A stretch of 64,000 nucleotides of DNA from CAXBES01 sp963974915 (GTDB taxonomy: Bacteria; Bacteroidota; Bacteroidia; Flavobacteriales; Flavobacteriaceae): the NCBI GenBank assembly GCA_963974915.1, contig CAXBES010000011.1, forward strand, positions 73,939 through 137,938, in the 5' to 3' direction. This document shows, piece after piece, positions 15,402 through 23,986 of the stretch; within the stretch, counting starts at the first letter, position 1; the number at the start of each line of letters is the position of its first letter. The position numbers and the translations under genes were made by a program. The notes beneath the pieces are model-generated. The model saw only the letters and a list, made by a program, of their open reading frames with translations, was not told the origin of the DNA and did no database searches.

Positions 15402-17180
15402 ATGGCGTCGCATTACGAAGCACCTATTAGAAGACCCTTAGTTATAGGAGACAAGAGTTACCACGATATTACTGTGGATGTAGCTGCTCCTGTGGAAGGT
15501 AAAGCCAACAAATCCTGGTGGATTGTTTTTACCATAGCCTTAGTAGCCTTTTTATGGGGAATTGGATGTATTATTTACACCGTTTCTACCGGAATTGGAG
15601 TATGGGGACTTAACAAAACTGTGGGCTGGGCCTGGGATATTACCAACTTCGTTTGGTGGGTAGGTATTGGTCACGCAGGAACACTTATTTCGGCGGTACT
15701 TTTGCTTTTCCGACAAAAATGGAGAATGGCAATTAACCGTTCTGCCGAGGCGATGACGATATTTTCGGTTATTCAGGCAGGGTTATTTCCAATTATTCAC
15801 ATGGGTCGTCCCTGGTTGGCTTATTGGGTATTGCCTATTCCTAACCAGTTTGGTTCGTTATGGGTTAACTTTAACTCGCCACTACTTTGGGATGTATTTG
15901 CGATTTCAACCTATCTTTCGGTTTCGTTAGTGTTTTGGTGGACAGGTTTGCTTCCGGATTTCGCGATGATTCGTGATAGAGCAGTAACACCATTTACAAA
16001 AAGAATTTACAGTATACTTTCCTTTGGATGGAGCGGTCGTGCAAAAGACTGGCAAAGATTTGAAGAGGTTTCATTGGTATTGGCCGGTTTAGCTACACCC
16101 CTTGTACTTTCGGTACACACAATTGTATCTTTTGACTTTGCTACTTCAGTTATTCCCGGATGGCATACAACGATCTTCCCGCCCTATTTTGTTGCCGGAG
16201 CGATCTTTTCGGGGTTTGCAATGGTAAATACCCTTCTTATAATAATGAGGAAGGTTTCTAACCTGGAGAATTATATCACTATTCAGCATATAGAATTAAT
16301 GAACATTGTAATTATGATTACAGGTTCTATTGTTGGGGTAGCATATATTACTGAGTTATTTATAGCATGGTATTCCGGAGTAGAATACGAGCAGTACGCT
16401 TTCTTAAACAGGGCTACAGGACCTTACTGGTGGGCTTATTGGGCAATGATGACGTGTAATGTGTTCTCGCCACAGTTTATGTGGTTTAAGAAGCTACGAA
16501 CAAGTATTATGTTTTCATTTTTTATTTCGATCGTAGTGAATATTGGTATGTGGTTTGAGCGATTTGTAATTATTGTTACTTCCTTACACCGAGATTATTT
16601 ACCTTCTTCATGGACGATGTTCTCACCAACATTTGTTGATATTGGAATATTTATAGGAACCATCGGGTTTTTCTTCGTGTTGTTTTTACTATATGCAAGA
16701 ACATTCCCTGTAATTGCTCAGGCAGAAGTTAAATCTATTCTGAAAGGCTCAGGAGAGAAGTACAAAAAACTGCGCGCAGAGCATGGTGATGACGTAAAAC
16801 ATTATTCGCCTGTAGTTAGAGAGCCTGCGGCGAATACATCGCATGTAGATACAGCGAACACATCTGAAGATCACAATCCAACTGTAAATGCTGATGCCTT
16901 GATTACTTCAGAGTTACAAAGAGATCAATTGGATAGTATGTTAAGTCGATTAGGAACTTTTGATCCTGAGACTCAGACGGCAGATGATCTTAAGAAGATT
17001 AGTGGTGTTGGTCCGGTAATGGAGCAAAAGCTTCATCAATTAGGTCTTTACACATTTGATCAGGTAAGTAAAATGAACGATGCAGATTACGATCTGTTAG
17101 ATGAAATTATAGGTGAGTTCCCCGGAAGAGCGAAACGCGATGATTGGGCAGGACAAGCTTCAAAACTTAAAAATAACTAG
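15402..17180 (+). CDS. actC: Alternative complex III membrane subunit ActC (NrfD/PsrC family) with a C-terminal HhH domain
   Basis: 592 residues. The first about 440 form the NrfD/PsrC-type membrane protein with about ten helices and a likely quinol site near the periplasmic face. It starts with ASHYEAPIRRPLVIGDKSYHDIT, as expected for ActC. After the last helix there is a disordered linker and then, at about 523-592, a compact domain with DLKKISGVGPVMEQKL and DDWAGQA. This is a helix-hairpin-helix fold of the type usually found in nucleic-acid-binding proteins and at the end of some ribosomal L21 proteins of the same family. It would face the cytoplasm. ActC-type proteins in other phyla end soon after the helices, so the tail is an addition. 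Confidence 0.93.
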   Translation: MASHYEAPIRRPLVIGDKSYHDITVDVAAPVEGKANKSWWIVFTIALVAFLWGIGCIIYTVSTGIGVWGLNKTVGWAWDITNFVWWVGIGHAGTLISAVLLLFRQKWRMAINRSAEAMTIFSVIQAGLFPIIHMGRPWLAYWVLPIPNQFGSLWVNFNSPLLWDVFAISTYLSVSLVFWWTGLLPDFAMIRDRAVTPFTKRIYSILSFGWSGRAKDWQRFEEVSLVLAGLATPLVLSVHTIVSFDFATSVIPGWHTTIFPPYFVAGAIFSGFAMVNTLLIIMRKVSNLENYITIQHIELMNIVIMITGSIVGVAYITELFIAWYSGVEYEQYAFLNRATGPYWWAYWAMMTCNVFSPQFMWFKKLRTSIMFSFFISIVVNIGMWFERFVIIVTSLHRDYLPSSWTMFSPTFVDIGIFIGTIGFFFVLFLLYARTFPVIAQAEVKSILKGSGEKYKKLRAEHGDDVKHYSPVVREPAANTSHVDTANTSEDHNPTVNADALITSELQRDQLDSMLSRLGTFDPETQTADDLKKISGVGPVMEQKLHQLGLYTFDQVSKMNDADYDLLDEIIGEFPGRAKRDDWAGQASKLKNN

Positions 17181-17181
17181 T

Positions 17182-17718
17182 ATGGCATCAAAAGTGATTC
17201 ACGCTATTTATAACGATGACGATATCTTAATGCAAGCCGTTAAGCAAGTCCGTGGTGAGCATTATCATATAGAAGAAGTTTATACTCCTTTTCCGGTTCA
17301 CGGTTTAGACAAGGTAATGGGACTGGCACCCACCCGTATTGCAATAACATCTTTTATGTATGGTTTAGTAGGCCTTGCGGTGGCAATTGTTATGATGAAT
17401 TTCATTATGATCGAGGATTGGCCACAGAATATTGGAGGAAAGCCAAGTTTCAGCTATATCGAAAATATGCCGGCATTTGTGCCAATTATGTTTGAGCTTA
17501 CTGTTTTCTTTGCGGCTCACTTGATGGTGATAACGTTTTACATGCGAAGTAAGCTTTGGCCGTTCAAAAAAGCAGAGAACCCTGATGTGAGAACTACAGA
17601 CGACCATTTTCTTATGGCCATTGATGCAGGAAATCACGATATCGAAGAACTTTCAAAGTTTTTGTACGATACAGGTGCTTTGGAAATTAGTTTAATTGAA
17701 AAGGATGAAGATCATTAA
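17182..17718 (+). CDS. actD: Alternative complex III subunit ActD (DUF3341)
   Basis: 178 residues from the ATG at 17182, one base after the actC stop region; the longer open frame from 17113 lies inside actC and is discarded. It begins KVIHAIYNDDDILMQAV and holds TPFPVHGLDKVMG, a DUF3341 signature. Two membrane helices follow (about 55-75 and 95-118). The end is an acidic soluble helix. ActD is a membrane subunit of alternative complex III with no cofactor. It sits between actC and actE with one- to two-base gaps, so translation is probably coupled. Confidence 0.92.
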   Translation: MASKVIHAIYNDDDILMQAVKQVRGEHYHIEEVYTPFPVHGLDKVMGLAPTRIAITSFMYGLVGLAVAIVMMNFIMIEDWPQNIGGKPSFSYIENMPAFVPIMFELTVFFAAHLMVITFYMRSKLWPFKKAENPDVRTTDDHFLMAIDAGNHDIEELSKFLYDTGALEISLIEKDEDH

Positions 17719-17719
17719 T

Positions 17720-18385
17720 ATGAAAAGAATACTAAACATAAGTTTGGCTATTGTGGCTTCATTGATTTTGGTTTCTTGTTTTAACGACAATAAACCTAAC
17801 TATCAGTATATGCCTAATATGTATGAACCCGTTGGTTACGAAACTTACGGAGAATATGAAGTTTTTCCGGGTGAACAGGAAGCAATGCTTCCGGCTGAAG
17901 GTTCTATTCCACGTGGTTGGCAACCTTACGATTATCCTAATACAACAGCAGGTCTGGAGCTTGCGAGGGCCGAATTACAAAATCCACTTCCGGTAACCGA
18001 TGAAAATTTGGCAGCCGGGGCACAATTATATACTGTGTTTTGTGCGGTTTGTCATGGAGATAAAGGTGATGGAAAAGGTATTTTAACCGAAAGAGAAAAA
18101 TTCTTGGGAATACCAAGTTATGCAGATCCGGGAAGAAACGTTACACCGGGATCAACCTATCATGTCCAGATGTATGGATTGAATGCCATGGGATCATACG
18201 CTTCACAAACGAATGAATTGGAACGTTGGCAGATAACACAACATGTTATGAATTTAAAAGCGGCTCTTAAGGGTGAACCTTTATTAGAACCGGCAAAAGA
18301 TACATTGGCAACATCTATGATTGAAGTTGCAAATGAAAATTTATCTGAAGATAATGATGCTTCAGAAGAAGAACATACAAACTAG
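17720..18385 (+). CDS. actE: Alternative complex III mono-haem cytochrome c lipoprotein ActE
   Basis: 221 residues from the ATG at 17720, chosen because it gives a lipoprotein signal with Cys20 (ASLILVSC) and starts just after the actD stop. One haem c motif, CAVCHG, follows LAAGAQLYTVF, with GDKGDGKG behind it. A likely Met axial ligand lies in MYGLNAMGSY. ActE is the mono-haem electron exit of alternative complex III and is thought to pass electrons to the oxidase. The last 30 residues are acidic and disordered. Confidence 0.92.
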   Translation: MKRILNISLAIVASLILVSCFNDNKPNYQYMPNMYEPVGYETYGEYEVFPGEQEAMLPAEGSIPRGWQPYDYPNTTAGLELARAELQNPLPVTDENLAAGAQLYTVFCAVCHGDKGDGKGILTEREKFLGIPSYADPGRNVTPGSTYHVQMYGLNAMGSYASQTNELERWQITQHVMNLKAALKGEPLLEPAKDTLATSMIEVANENLSEDNDASEEEHTN

Positions 18386-18410
18386 AGAATAAAAGAGAAT
18401 AGCTAAAGAT

Positions 18411-19787
18411 ATGTATACGGTACCAAGTAAATTAAAACTGTTTTCTATCATTTTTATGGTGGTTGGAGCCTTATTGTTGGTTGCTGGTTTTGTAACAGCA
18501 CCAAGCACAACCGCTGATGTTAAGGAAATGATGGCTTCTCATGGCGATGGTCACGGAGCCGAATCAGTGCACACAGAAGCTGCCAATTCACATGGCGAAA
18601 CTCATGATGCAACAGGATCTCATTCGGCTAGTGGCGAACATGGTGAAAATGCCCATGGCGATGAAGAAGCTCATTTAGAGCATACCTTGCACCAACTACA
18701 GAATAGACCATGGTCTGCCCTGTATATTGCAGCGTTCTTTTTCTTTATGATCGCACTTGGAACACTTGCGTTCTACGCAATACAGTACGCTGCTCAGGCA
18801 GGATGGTCTCCCGTTCTGTTTAGAGTTATGGAGGGGATCACTGCGTATCTTCCAATAGCTTCAATTATCATATTTGGATTGTTGTTATTGTCTGCGTTTC
18901 ATATAAATCATATCTTTCATTGGATGGACCCGGACTTGGTGAATCCTGAAAGTCCAAATTACGATAAATTAATAGCCGGTAAAAGTGGTTGGTTAAATGT
19001 ACCATTCTTCTTAATTCGTGCGGCTATCTATTTAATTGGTTGGAATTTATATCGTCACTTTTCAAGAAAGAACTCTCTTGCCGATGATACTGCCGAGGAC
19101 AACCGCTATTTCAAAAAGAACTTCAAAATGTCTGCAGGATTCTTGGTATTCTTTATTGTAACCGAATCTATGATGTCTTGGGATTGGATTATGAGTTTTG
19201 ATCCACACTGGTTTAGTACATTATTTGGTTGGTATGTGTTTGCAGGAATGATGGTTTGTGCAATAACAGTAATAGCATTGGTTACGATCGTTTTAAAAGG
19301 ACAAGGGTACTTAGAATATGTTAATGACAGTCATATACATGATTTAGGTAAGTACATGTTTGGGTTTAGTATCTTTTGGACATACCTGTGGTTTTCACAA
19401 TTTATGTTGATCTGGTATGCGAACATCCCGGAAGAGGTAACTTACTTCGTTACGAGAATCGAAGAATATAAGCTTCCTTTCTTCGGAATGCTGGCTATGA
19501 ACTTTGTATTCCCGGTACTATTGCTAATGAATAGTGATTATAAGAGAATAAACTGGTTTATAGTACTTACGGGAATTGTAATTCTCGCCGGACACTACGT
19601 AGATGTTTTTGTGATGGTAATGCCGGCAACAGTAGGTACTTCATGGTTCATTGGATTACCTGAAATTGGCGCAATACTCCTCTTTTTTGGATTATTCGTT
19701 TTTGTTGTGTTCACAGCATTATCCAAACAACCATTGCTTGCGAAAAGAAATCCTTTTATTAAGGAAAGTAAGCAGTATCATTATTAA
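18411..19787 (+). CDS. actF: Alternative complex III membrane subunit ActF
   Basis: 458 residues with about ten helices, resembling ActC but lacking the N-terminal ActC signature, as expected for ActF. Between helix 1 and helix 2 lies a His-rich loop (11 His between residues 44 and 94, with repeated HGxxH patterns) of a kind not needed for the fold. It may bind metal ions and is likely periplasmic if the N-terminus is cytoplasmic. Conserved features include HINHIFHWMDP and FDPHWFSTLFGWYVF. It is followed by coxB after 25 bp in the same operon. Confidence 0.91.
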   Translation: MYTVPSKLKLFSIIFMVVGALLLVAGFVTAPSTTADVKEMMASHGDGHGAESVHTEAANSHGETHDATGSHSASGEHGENAHGDEEAHLEHTLHQLQNRPWSALYIAAFFFFMIALGTLAFYAIQYAAQAGWSPVLFRVMEGITAYLPIASIIIFGLLLLSAFHINHIFHWMDPDLVNPESPNYDKLIAGKSGWLNVPFFLIRAAIYLIGWNLYRHFSRKNSLADDTAEDNRYFKKNFKMSAGFLVFFIVTESMMSWDWIMSFDPHWFSTLFGWYVFAGMMVCAITVIALVTIVLKGQGYLEYVNDSHIHDLGKYMFGFSIFWTYLWFSQFMLIWYANIPEEVTYFVTRIEEYKLPFFGMLAMNFVFPVLLLMNSDYKRINWFIVLTGIVILAGHYVDVFVMVMPATVGTSWFIGLPEIGAILLFFGLFVFVVFTALSKQPLLAKRNPFIKESKQYHY

Positions 19788-19812
19788 TTAATTATTTAGA
19801 AGACAGATAACG

Positions 19813-20877
19813 ATGACCGCATTTTTAGTTGTATTAGTAATCATTCTTTTTGGAGTTGCTGTTTGGCAAATGGATAAGATATTTCAAATGTCAAAAATCA
19901 AGGCAAGCGACAATACTTCTGAAGTAGCTTCAGATAAAGACAATAACATTAATGGTTATTTAATGTTATTCTTTGTAATTTTTGTTTATGTGCTACTTAT
20001 AATTTGTTTTTGGAAATGGGGAGATGTTCTCTTACCAAAAGCCGCATCGGCTCATGGAGGGAAAATAGACAATCTTATGTTTATCTCTATGGCACTTATT
20101 TTTGTCGTTGGGTTCTTTACACTATGGCTGTTAAGTTACTTCTCGTTCAAATACAGAGGAAGAAAAGGACAGAGAGCTGTTTTCTTTGCAGACAATGATA
20201 AACTTGAATTTATCTGGACAATTATTCCTGTTGTAGTTCTGGCCGGGCTTATCATTTACGGATTGTTTACATGGACAGATATTATGAATGTGGATAATGA
20301 GGATGATCCCATGATCGTTGAGTTATACGCTTATCAGTTTGATTGGAGAGCGAGATACAGCGGTGAAGATAATACACTTGGAGAAGCCAACGTGCGTTTA
20401 ATTGAAGGTGTGAATCAATTAGGTGTGGATGGTTCAGACCCTAATGCTCAAGACGATATAGTTGTAAACGAATTGCACTTACCGGTTGGTAGAAAGGTAA
20501 TTTTTAAAATGAGGTCTCAGGATGTTTTACACTCGGCGTATATGCCACACTTTAGAGCTCAAATGAACTGTGTACCGGGTATGATCACTCAGTTTGCATT
20601 TACACCAACTATTACTACCGCCGAAATGCGTCAGGATGAAGAGTTAAGTGGTAAAGTTGATAGAATTAATGAAATTAGAAGAGAGAATAGTAAGAAACTT
20701 GTAGCTAAAGGCGAAGAAGCCCTTGAACCTTATGAGTTTGATTACCTATTGCTTTGTAATAAAATATGCGGGACAAACCACTATAACATGCAGATGAAGA
20801 TAGTAGTAGAGTCTCAAGAAGAGTATGAAGAATGGCTGGCTACTCAACCTACCATCGCAGAAACTCTAAAACAATAA
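19813..20877 (+). CDS. coxB: Cytochrome c oxidase subunit II
   Basis: 354 residues of the CuA-bearing subunit. Four hydrophobic segments are visible (about 2-22, 45-68, 88-112, 133-156), where classical subunit II has two. The CuA domain (about 170-340) keeps the ligand set: His in DVLHSAYMPHF, then CNKICGTNHYNM with both Cys, the His and the Met. The residue between the cysteines is Lys where Glu is usual. That ligand acts through its backbone, so CuA should still form. No cytochrome c domain is fused, so electrons should come from ActE or ActA. It lies between actF and coxA. Confidence 0.93.
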   Translation: MTAFLVVLVIILFGVAVWQMDKIFQMSKIKASDNTSEVASDKDNNINGYLMLFFVIFVYVLLIICFWKWGDVLLPKAASAHGGKIDNLMFISMALIFVVGFFTLWLLSYFSFKYRGRKGQRAVFFADNDKLEFIWTIIPVVVLAGLIIYGLFTWTDIMNVDNEDDPMIVELYAYQFDWRARYSGEDNTLGEANVRLIEGVNQLGVDGSDPNAQDDIVVNELHLPVGRKVIFKMRSQDVLHSAYMPHFRAQMNCVPGMITQFAFTPTITTAEMRQDEELSGKVDRINEIRRENSKKLVAKGEEALEPYEFDYLLLCNKICGTNHYNMQMKIVVESQEEYEEWLATQPTIAETLKQ

Positions 20878-20896
20878 TAAAATAGCTAAGAAAGAT

Positions 20897-22723
20897 ATGT
20901 CAGCACACGCACACGACCACGCAGAAGATCACCACGATGATCATGGACATCATCATAAAGAAACATTTGTTACAAAATATATCTTTAGCCAAGATCATAA
21001 AATGATCTCTAAACAATATCTGATAACAGGTTTGTTTATGGGAATTATTGGTATTGCAATGTCTATTCTATTTAGAATGCAATTGGCATGGCCAGATCAC
21101 CAATTCACTATATACGAAGTATTATTAGGAAAATGGGGTGAAGGAGGAGTAATGGATCCTAGTGTTTATTTGGCTCTTGTAACTATTCACGGAACGATAA
21201 TGGTTTTCTTTGTACTTACCGCTGGTTTAAGTGGTACATTTAGTAACCTGCTTATTCCACTTCAAATTGGAGCACGAGATATGGCTTCAGGATTTTTGAA
21301 TATGATCTCATACTGGTTATTCTTTATTTCCAGTGTAATTATGGTGCTATCCCTTTTCGTTGAAGCCGGACCGGCTTCTGCCGGATGGACAGTTTATCCA
21401 CCGTTAAGTGCACTTCCACAAGCAATACCCGGATCGGGAACCGGAATGACACTATGGTTGGTTTCAATGGCAATATTTATTGCATCATCTCTATTGGGGT
21501 CATTAAACTATATAGTTACCGTACTTAATTTACGAACAAAGGGTATGTCAATGACCCGCTTGCCATTAACTATCTGGGCATTTTTTATTACTGCGGTAAT
21601 TGGAGTAGTTTCCTTCCCGGTATTATTATCTGCAGCGTTAATGCTTATAATGGACAGAAGTTTTGGAACTTCGTTCTTCCTTTCAGACATTTATATTGCT
21701 GGAGAAGTTTTACATAATCAAGGAGGTTCTCCGGTACTCTACGAACACTTGTTCTGGTTCTTAGGTCACCCTGAAGTATACATTGTAATTCTCCCGGCGA
21801 TGGGATTGGTTTCCGAAATTATGGCAACAAATGCACGAAAACCAATTTTTGGATACCGCGCGATGGTCGCCTCAATATTAGCGATCGCTTTCCTTTCAAC
21901 TATTGTTTGGGGACACCATATGTTTATTTCCGGTATGAACCCATTCTTAGGATCGGTCTTTACTTTCACAACATTATTGATCGCAATTCCTTCAGCAGTA
22001 AAATCCTTTAACTGGATCACTACCCTCTGGAGGGGTAATCTCCAAATGAATACGGCAATGTTATTTTCTATCGGTTTTGTTTCTACTTTTATCACAGGTG
22101 GATTAACCGGGATCATTCTTGGAGATAGTGCGTTAGATATAAATGTTCACGATACCTACTTTGTAGTGGCTCACTTCCACTTGGTAATGGGAGTTTCGGC
22201 ACTATACGGACTTTTCGCTGGTGTGTATCATTGGTTCCCAAAGATGTTTGAAGGTAAAATGCTGAATAAGAACTTGGGCTATATTCACTTCTGGGTTACA
22301 GTAATAGGTGCTTATGGTGTATTCTTCCCAATGCACTTTATTGGAATGGCAGGATTGCCAAGACGTTACTATACAAACACGAATTTCCCGTATTTCGACG
22401 ATCTGGCAGATGTTAATGTGGTGATTACAATCTTTGCAATAATTACTGCAGCTGCTCAGTTAGTTTTCCTTTATAACTTTATTTCTTCTATGTTCTACGG
22501 AAAGAAGGGACCAAAGAATCCATGGAATTCAACAACATTAGAATGGACTGCCGAAATGAAGCATATTCACGGAAACTGGGATGGACCAATTCCACATGTG
22601 TACAGATGGTCTTATGATTATAGTAAACTGAATAAAGATGAAACAGATTATGTGATTCCGGGACAGGATTATGTGCCGCAACATATTCCGCTTCAGGACA
22701 ATGAAGAAGAATTGAATCACTAA
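20897..22723 (+). CDS. coxA: Cytochrome c oxidase subunit I (haem-copper oxidase)
   Basis: 608 residues with twelve or more helices. Catalytic features are intact: the haem a ligand His in VTIHGTIMVFF, the CuB His and crosslinked Tyr in GHPEVYIVILPAMG, the CuB pair in WGHHMF, and the two haem ligands in VAHFHLVMG. The Tyr in HPEVY marks an A-type oxidase. The N-terminus is His-rich (nine His among residues 4-20) and precedes the first helix. It is the last gene of the act-cox operon and is followed by a strong terminator. The reaction is reduction of oxygen to water with proton pumping. Confidence 0.97.
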   Translation: MSAHAHDHAEDHHDDHGHHHKETFVTKYIFSQDHKMISKQYLITGLFMGIIGIAMSILFRMQLAWPDHQFTIYEVLLGKWGEGGVMDPSVYLALVTIHGTIMVFFVLTAGLSGTFSNLLIPLQIGARDMASGFLNMISYWLFFISSVIMVLSLFVEAGPASAGWTVYPPLSALPQAIPGSGTGMTLWLVSMAIFIASSLLGSLNYIVTVLNLRTKGMSMTRLPLTIWAFFITAVIGVVSFPVLLSAALMLIMDRSFGTSFFLSDIYIAGEVLHNQGGSPVLYEHLFWFLGHPEVYIVILPAMGLVSEIMATNARKPIFGYRAMVASILAIAFLSTIVWGHHMFISGMNPFLGSVFTFTTLLIAIPSAVKSFNWITTLWRGNLQMNTAMLFSIGFVSTFITGGLTGIILGDSALDINVHDTYFVVAHFHLVMGVSALYGLFAGVYHWFPKMFEGKMLNKNLGYIHFWVTVIGAYGVFFPMHFIGMAGLPRRYYTNTNFPYFDDLADVNVVITIFAIITAAAQLVFLYNFISSMFYGKKGPKNPWNSTTLEWTAEMKHIHGNWDGPIPHVYRWSYDYSKLNKDETDYVIPGQDYVPQHIPLQDNEEELNH

Positions 22724-22740
22724 GTTATATGATCACGATA

Positions 22741-22774
22741 AAAAAAGCTCGTTCTTATGAACGGGCTTTTTTTT
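22741..22774 (+). terminator. Terminator of the act-cox operon
   Basis: AGCTCGTTC pairs with GAACGGGCT (one G-T wobble) around a TTAT loop, followed by eight T residues. It starts 18 bp after the coxA stop. Confidence 0.88.
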
Positions 22775-22807
22775 ATGCATACATAGTAATTACGTAGTAG
22801 TACGTAT

Positions 22808-22837
22808 TTTGTATTAGGATAAGCTTTTATATATTTG
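22808..22837 (+). promoter_or_regulatory. Candidate promoter for a small RNA before ruvB
   Basis: TTTG at 22808-22811 and TATATTTG at 22830-22837 are 18 bp apart. This is close to the -33/-7 layout of Bacteroidota. It lies after the coxA terminator and just before a stretch that ends in an orphan terminator. Confidence 0.5.
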
Positions 22838-22841
22838 ACTT

Positions 22842-22924
22842 GGTTATAAAAAATTTCAACAGGAATTGAGGAGTATGTTGAAGTAGAAAGCTGTTCTAGA
22901 TAGTATTTAGAACAGCTTTTTTTA
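22842..22924 (+). ncRNA. Candidate small RNA with two hairpins, about 80 nt
   Basis: The stretch follows a good promoter (22808-22837) and ends in a perfect intrinsic terminator, but holds no ORF. TTCAACA (22855-22861) and TGTTGAA (22876-22882) form a 7-bp stem with a 14-nt loop rich in G and A. AAAGCTGTTCTA (22887-22898) and TAGAACAGCTTT (22908-22919) form a 12-bp stem with a 9-nt loop, followed by T residues. No gene lies upstream after the coxA terminator, so the second terminator has no other known purpose. The call is inferred from structure only. An Rfam search (for example against Flavo-1 and 6S-like models) would test it. Confidence 0.5.
22887..22923 (+). terminator. Intrinsic terminator with no protein gene before it
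   Basis: A perfect 12-bp stem (AAAGCTGTTCTA and its complement) closes a 9-nt loop and is followed by T residues up to 22923. It follows the coxA terminator by about 110 bp with no ORF between them. Confidence 0.85.
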
Positions 22925-22950
22925 TGCGTAAATCATAAGCCTACGATTTG

Positions 22951-22958
22951 TATATTTG
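22951..22958 (+). promoter_or_regulatory. Candidate -7 element of ruvB, four bases from the start codon
   Basis: TATATTTG ends at 22958, and the ruvB ATG is at 22963. Transcription would begin at or beside the start codon, which suggests a leaderless message. No clear -33 TTG is seen. Confidence 0.5.
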
Positions 22959-22962
22959 TGAT

Positions 22963-23985
22963 ATGAACGAAAATTTGGATCCTACCGGGGAACAATTGAC
23001 ACCCCAAGACCTCGACCTTGAAAAAAAACTACGACCGTTAACTTTCGACGATTTCACAGGGCAGGATCAGGCTTTGGAAAATCTCCAAATATTTGTTCAG
23101 GCGGCGAATCTACGCGACGAGGCTTTAGATCACACATTATTTCACGGTCCTCCGGGTTTGGGTAAAACCACGCTGGCTCATATCCTGGCGAATGAATTAG
23201 AAGTAGGAATTAAAGTAACATCCGGTCCCGTTCTGGATAAACCGGGTGACCTTGCAGGGTTATTAACGAACCTCGATGAGAGAGATGTCCTTTTTATTGA
23301 TGAAATTCATCGTTTAAGTCCGATAGTCGAAGAATACCTCTACTCTGCAATGGAAGACTATAAGATCGATATAATGATCGAATCCGGTCCCAATGCACGT
23401 TCGGTTCAAATTAACCTGGCACCTTTCACCTTGGTTGGTGCAACAACTAGGTCCGGACTCTTAACGGCTCCAATGAGAGCCCGTTTTGGAATTTCCTCTC
23501 GATTACAATATTATTCAACCGAGCTGCTTACAACCATAGTGCAGCGAAGTGCAGGGATTCTTAATGTCCCTATATCTATGGAAGCCGCAATAGAAATAGC
23601 AGGAAGAAGTAGAGGTACACCACGAATCGCCAATGCACTTCTAAGACGGGTTCGTGATTTCGCTCAGATTAAAGGCGATGGTAATATTAATATCGATATT
23701 GCAAGGTTTGGATTAAAAGCACTTAATGTAGATGCGCATGGCCTTGATGAAATGGATAATAAAATTCTTATCACTATTATCGATAAATTTAAAGGAGGCC
23801 CGGTTGGAATAACTACTATTGCAACGGCGGTTTCTGAAAGTACTGAGACAATTGAAGAGGTTTACGAGCCTTTCCTTATTCAACAGGGATTTATTATGAG
23901 AACACCCAGAGGCCGTGAAGTGACCGAAGCTGCGTATAAACATCTGGGCAGACTCAAAGGACCTAGCCAAGGGGGCTTGTTTTAA
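22963..23985 (+). CDS. ruvB: Holliday junction branch migration helicase RuvB
   Basis: 340 residues from the ATG at 22963. The open frame reaches back to 22948, but the extra MYICD is encoded over the promoter element and is not used. Motifs: Walker A GPPGLGKTTLAH, Walker B LFIDEIHR, sensor ATTRSGLL, arginine-finger region RARFGI, and a winged-helix C-terminus (GFIMRTPRGREVT). RuvB is the hexameric ATPase that drives branch migration together with RuvA. The downstream P450 gene starts one base after its stop, so the two are probably co-transcribed. ruvA lies about 4.7 kb downstream, not adjacent. Confidence 0.97.
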   Translation: MNENLDPTGEQLTPQDLDLEKKLRPLTFDDFTGQDQALENLQIFVQAANLRDEALDHTLFHGPPGLGKTTLAHILANELEVGIKVTSGPVLDKPGDLAGLLTNLDERDVLFIDEIHRLSPIVEEYLYSAMEDYKIDIMIESGPNARSVQINLAPFTLVGATTRSGLLTAPMRARFGISSRLQYYSTELLTTIVQRSAGILNVPISMEAAIEIAGRSRGTPRIANALLRRVRDFAQIKGDGNINIDIARFGLKALNVDAHGLDEMDNKILITIIDKFKGGPVGITTIATAVSESTETIEEVYEPFLIQQGFIMRTPRGREVTEAAYKHLGRLKGPSQGGLF

Positions 23986-23986
23986 G

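Noticed and set aside
22741..22774. The coxA terminator as part of an RNA leader for ruvB
   Set aside because: The stem has an eight-T run and follows the coxA stop closely. The second hairpin and promoter lie further downstream and are better separate.
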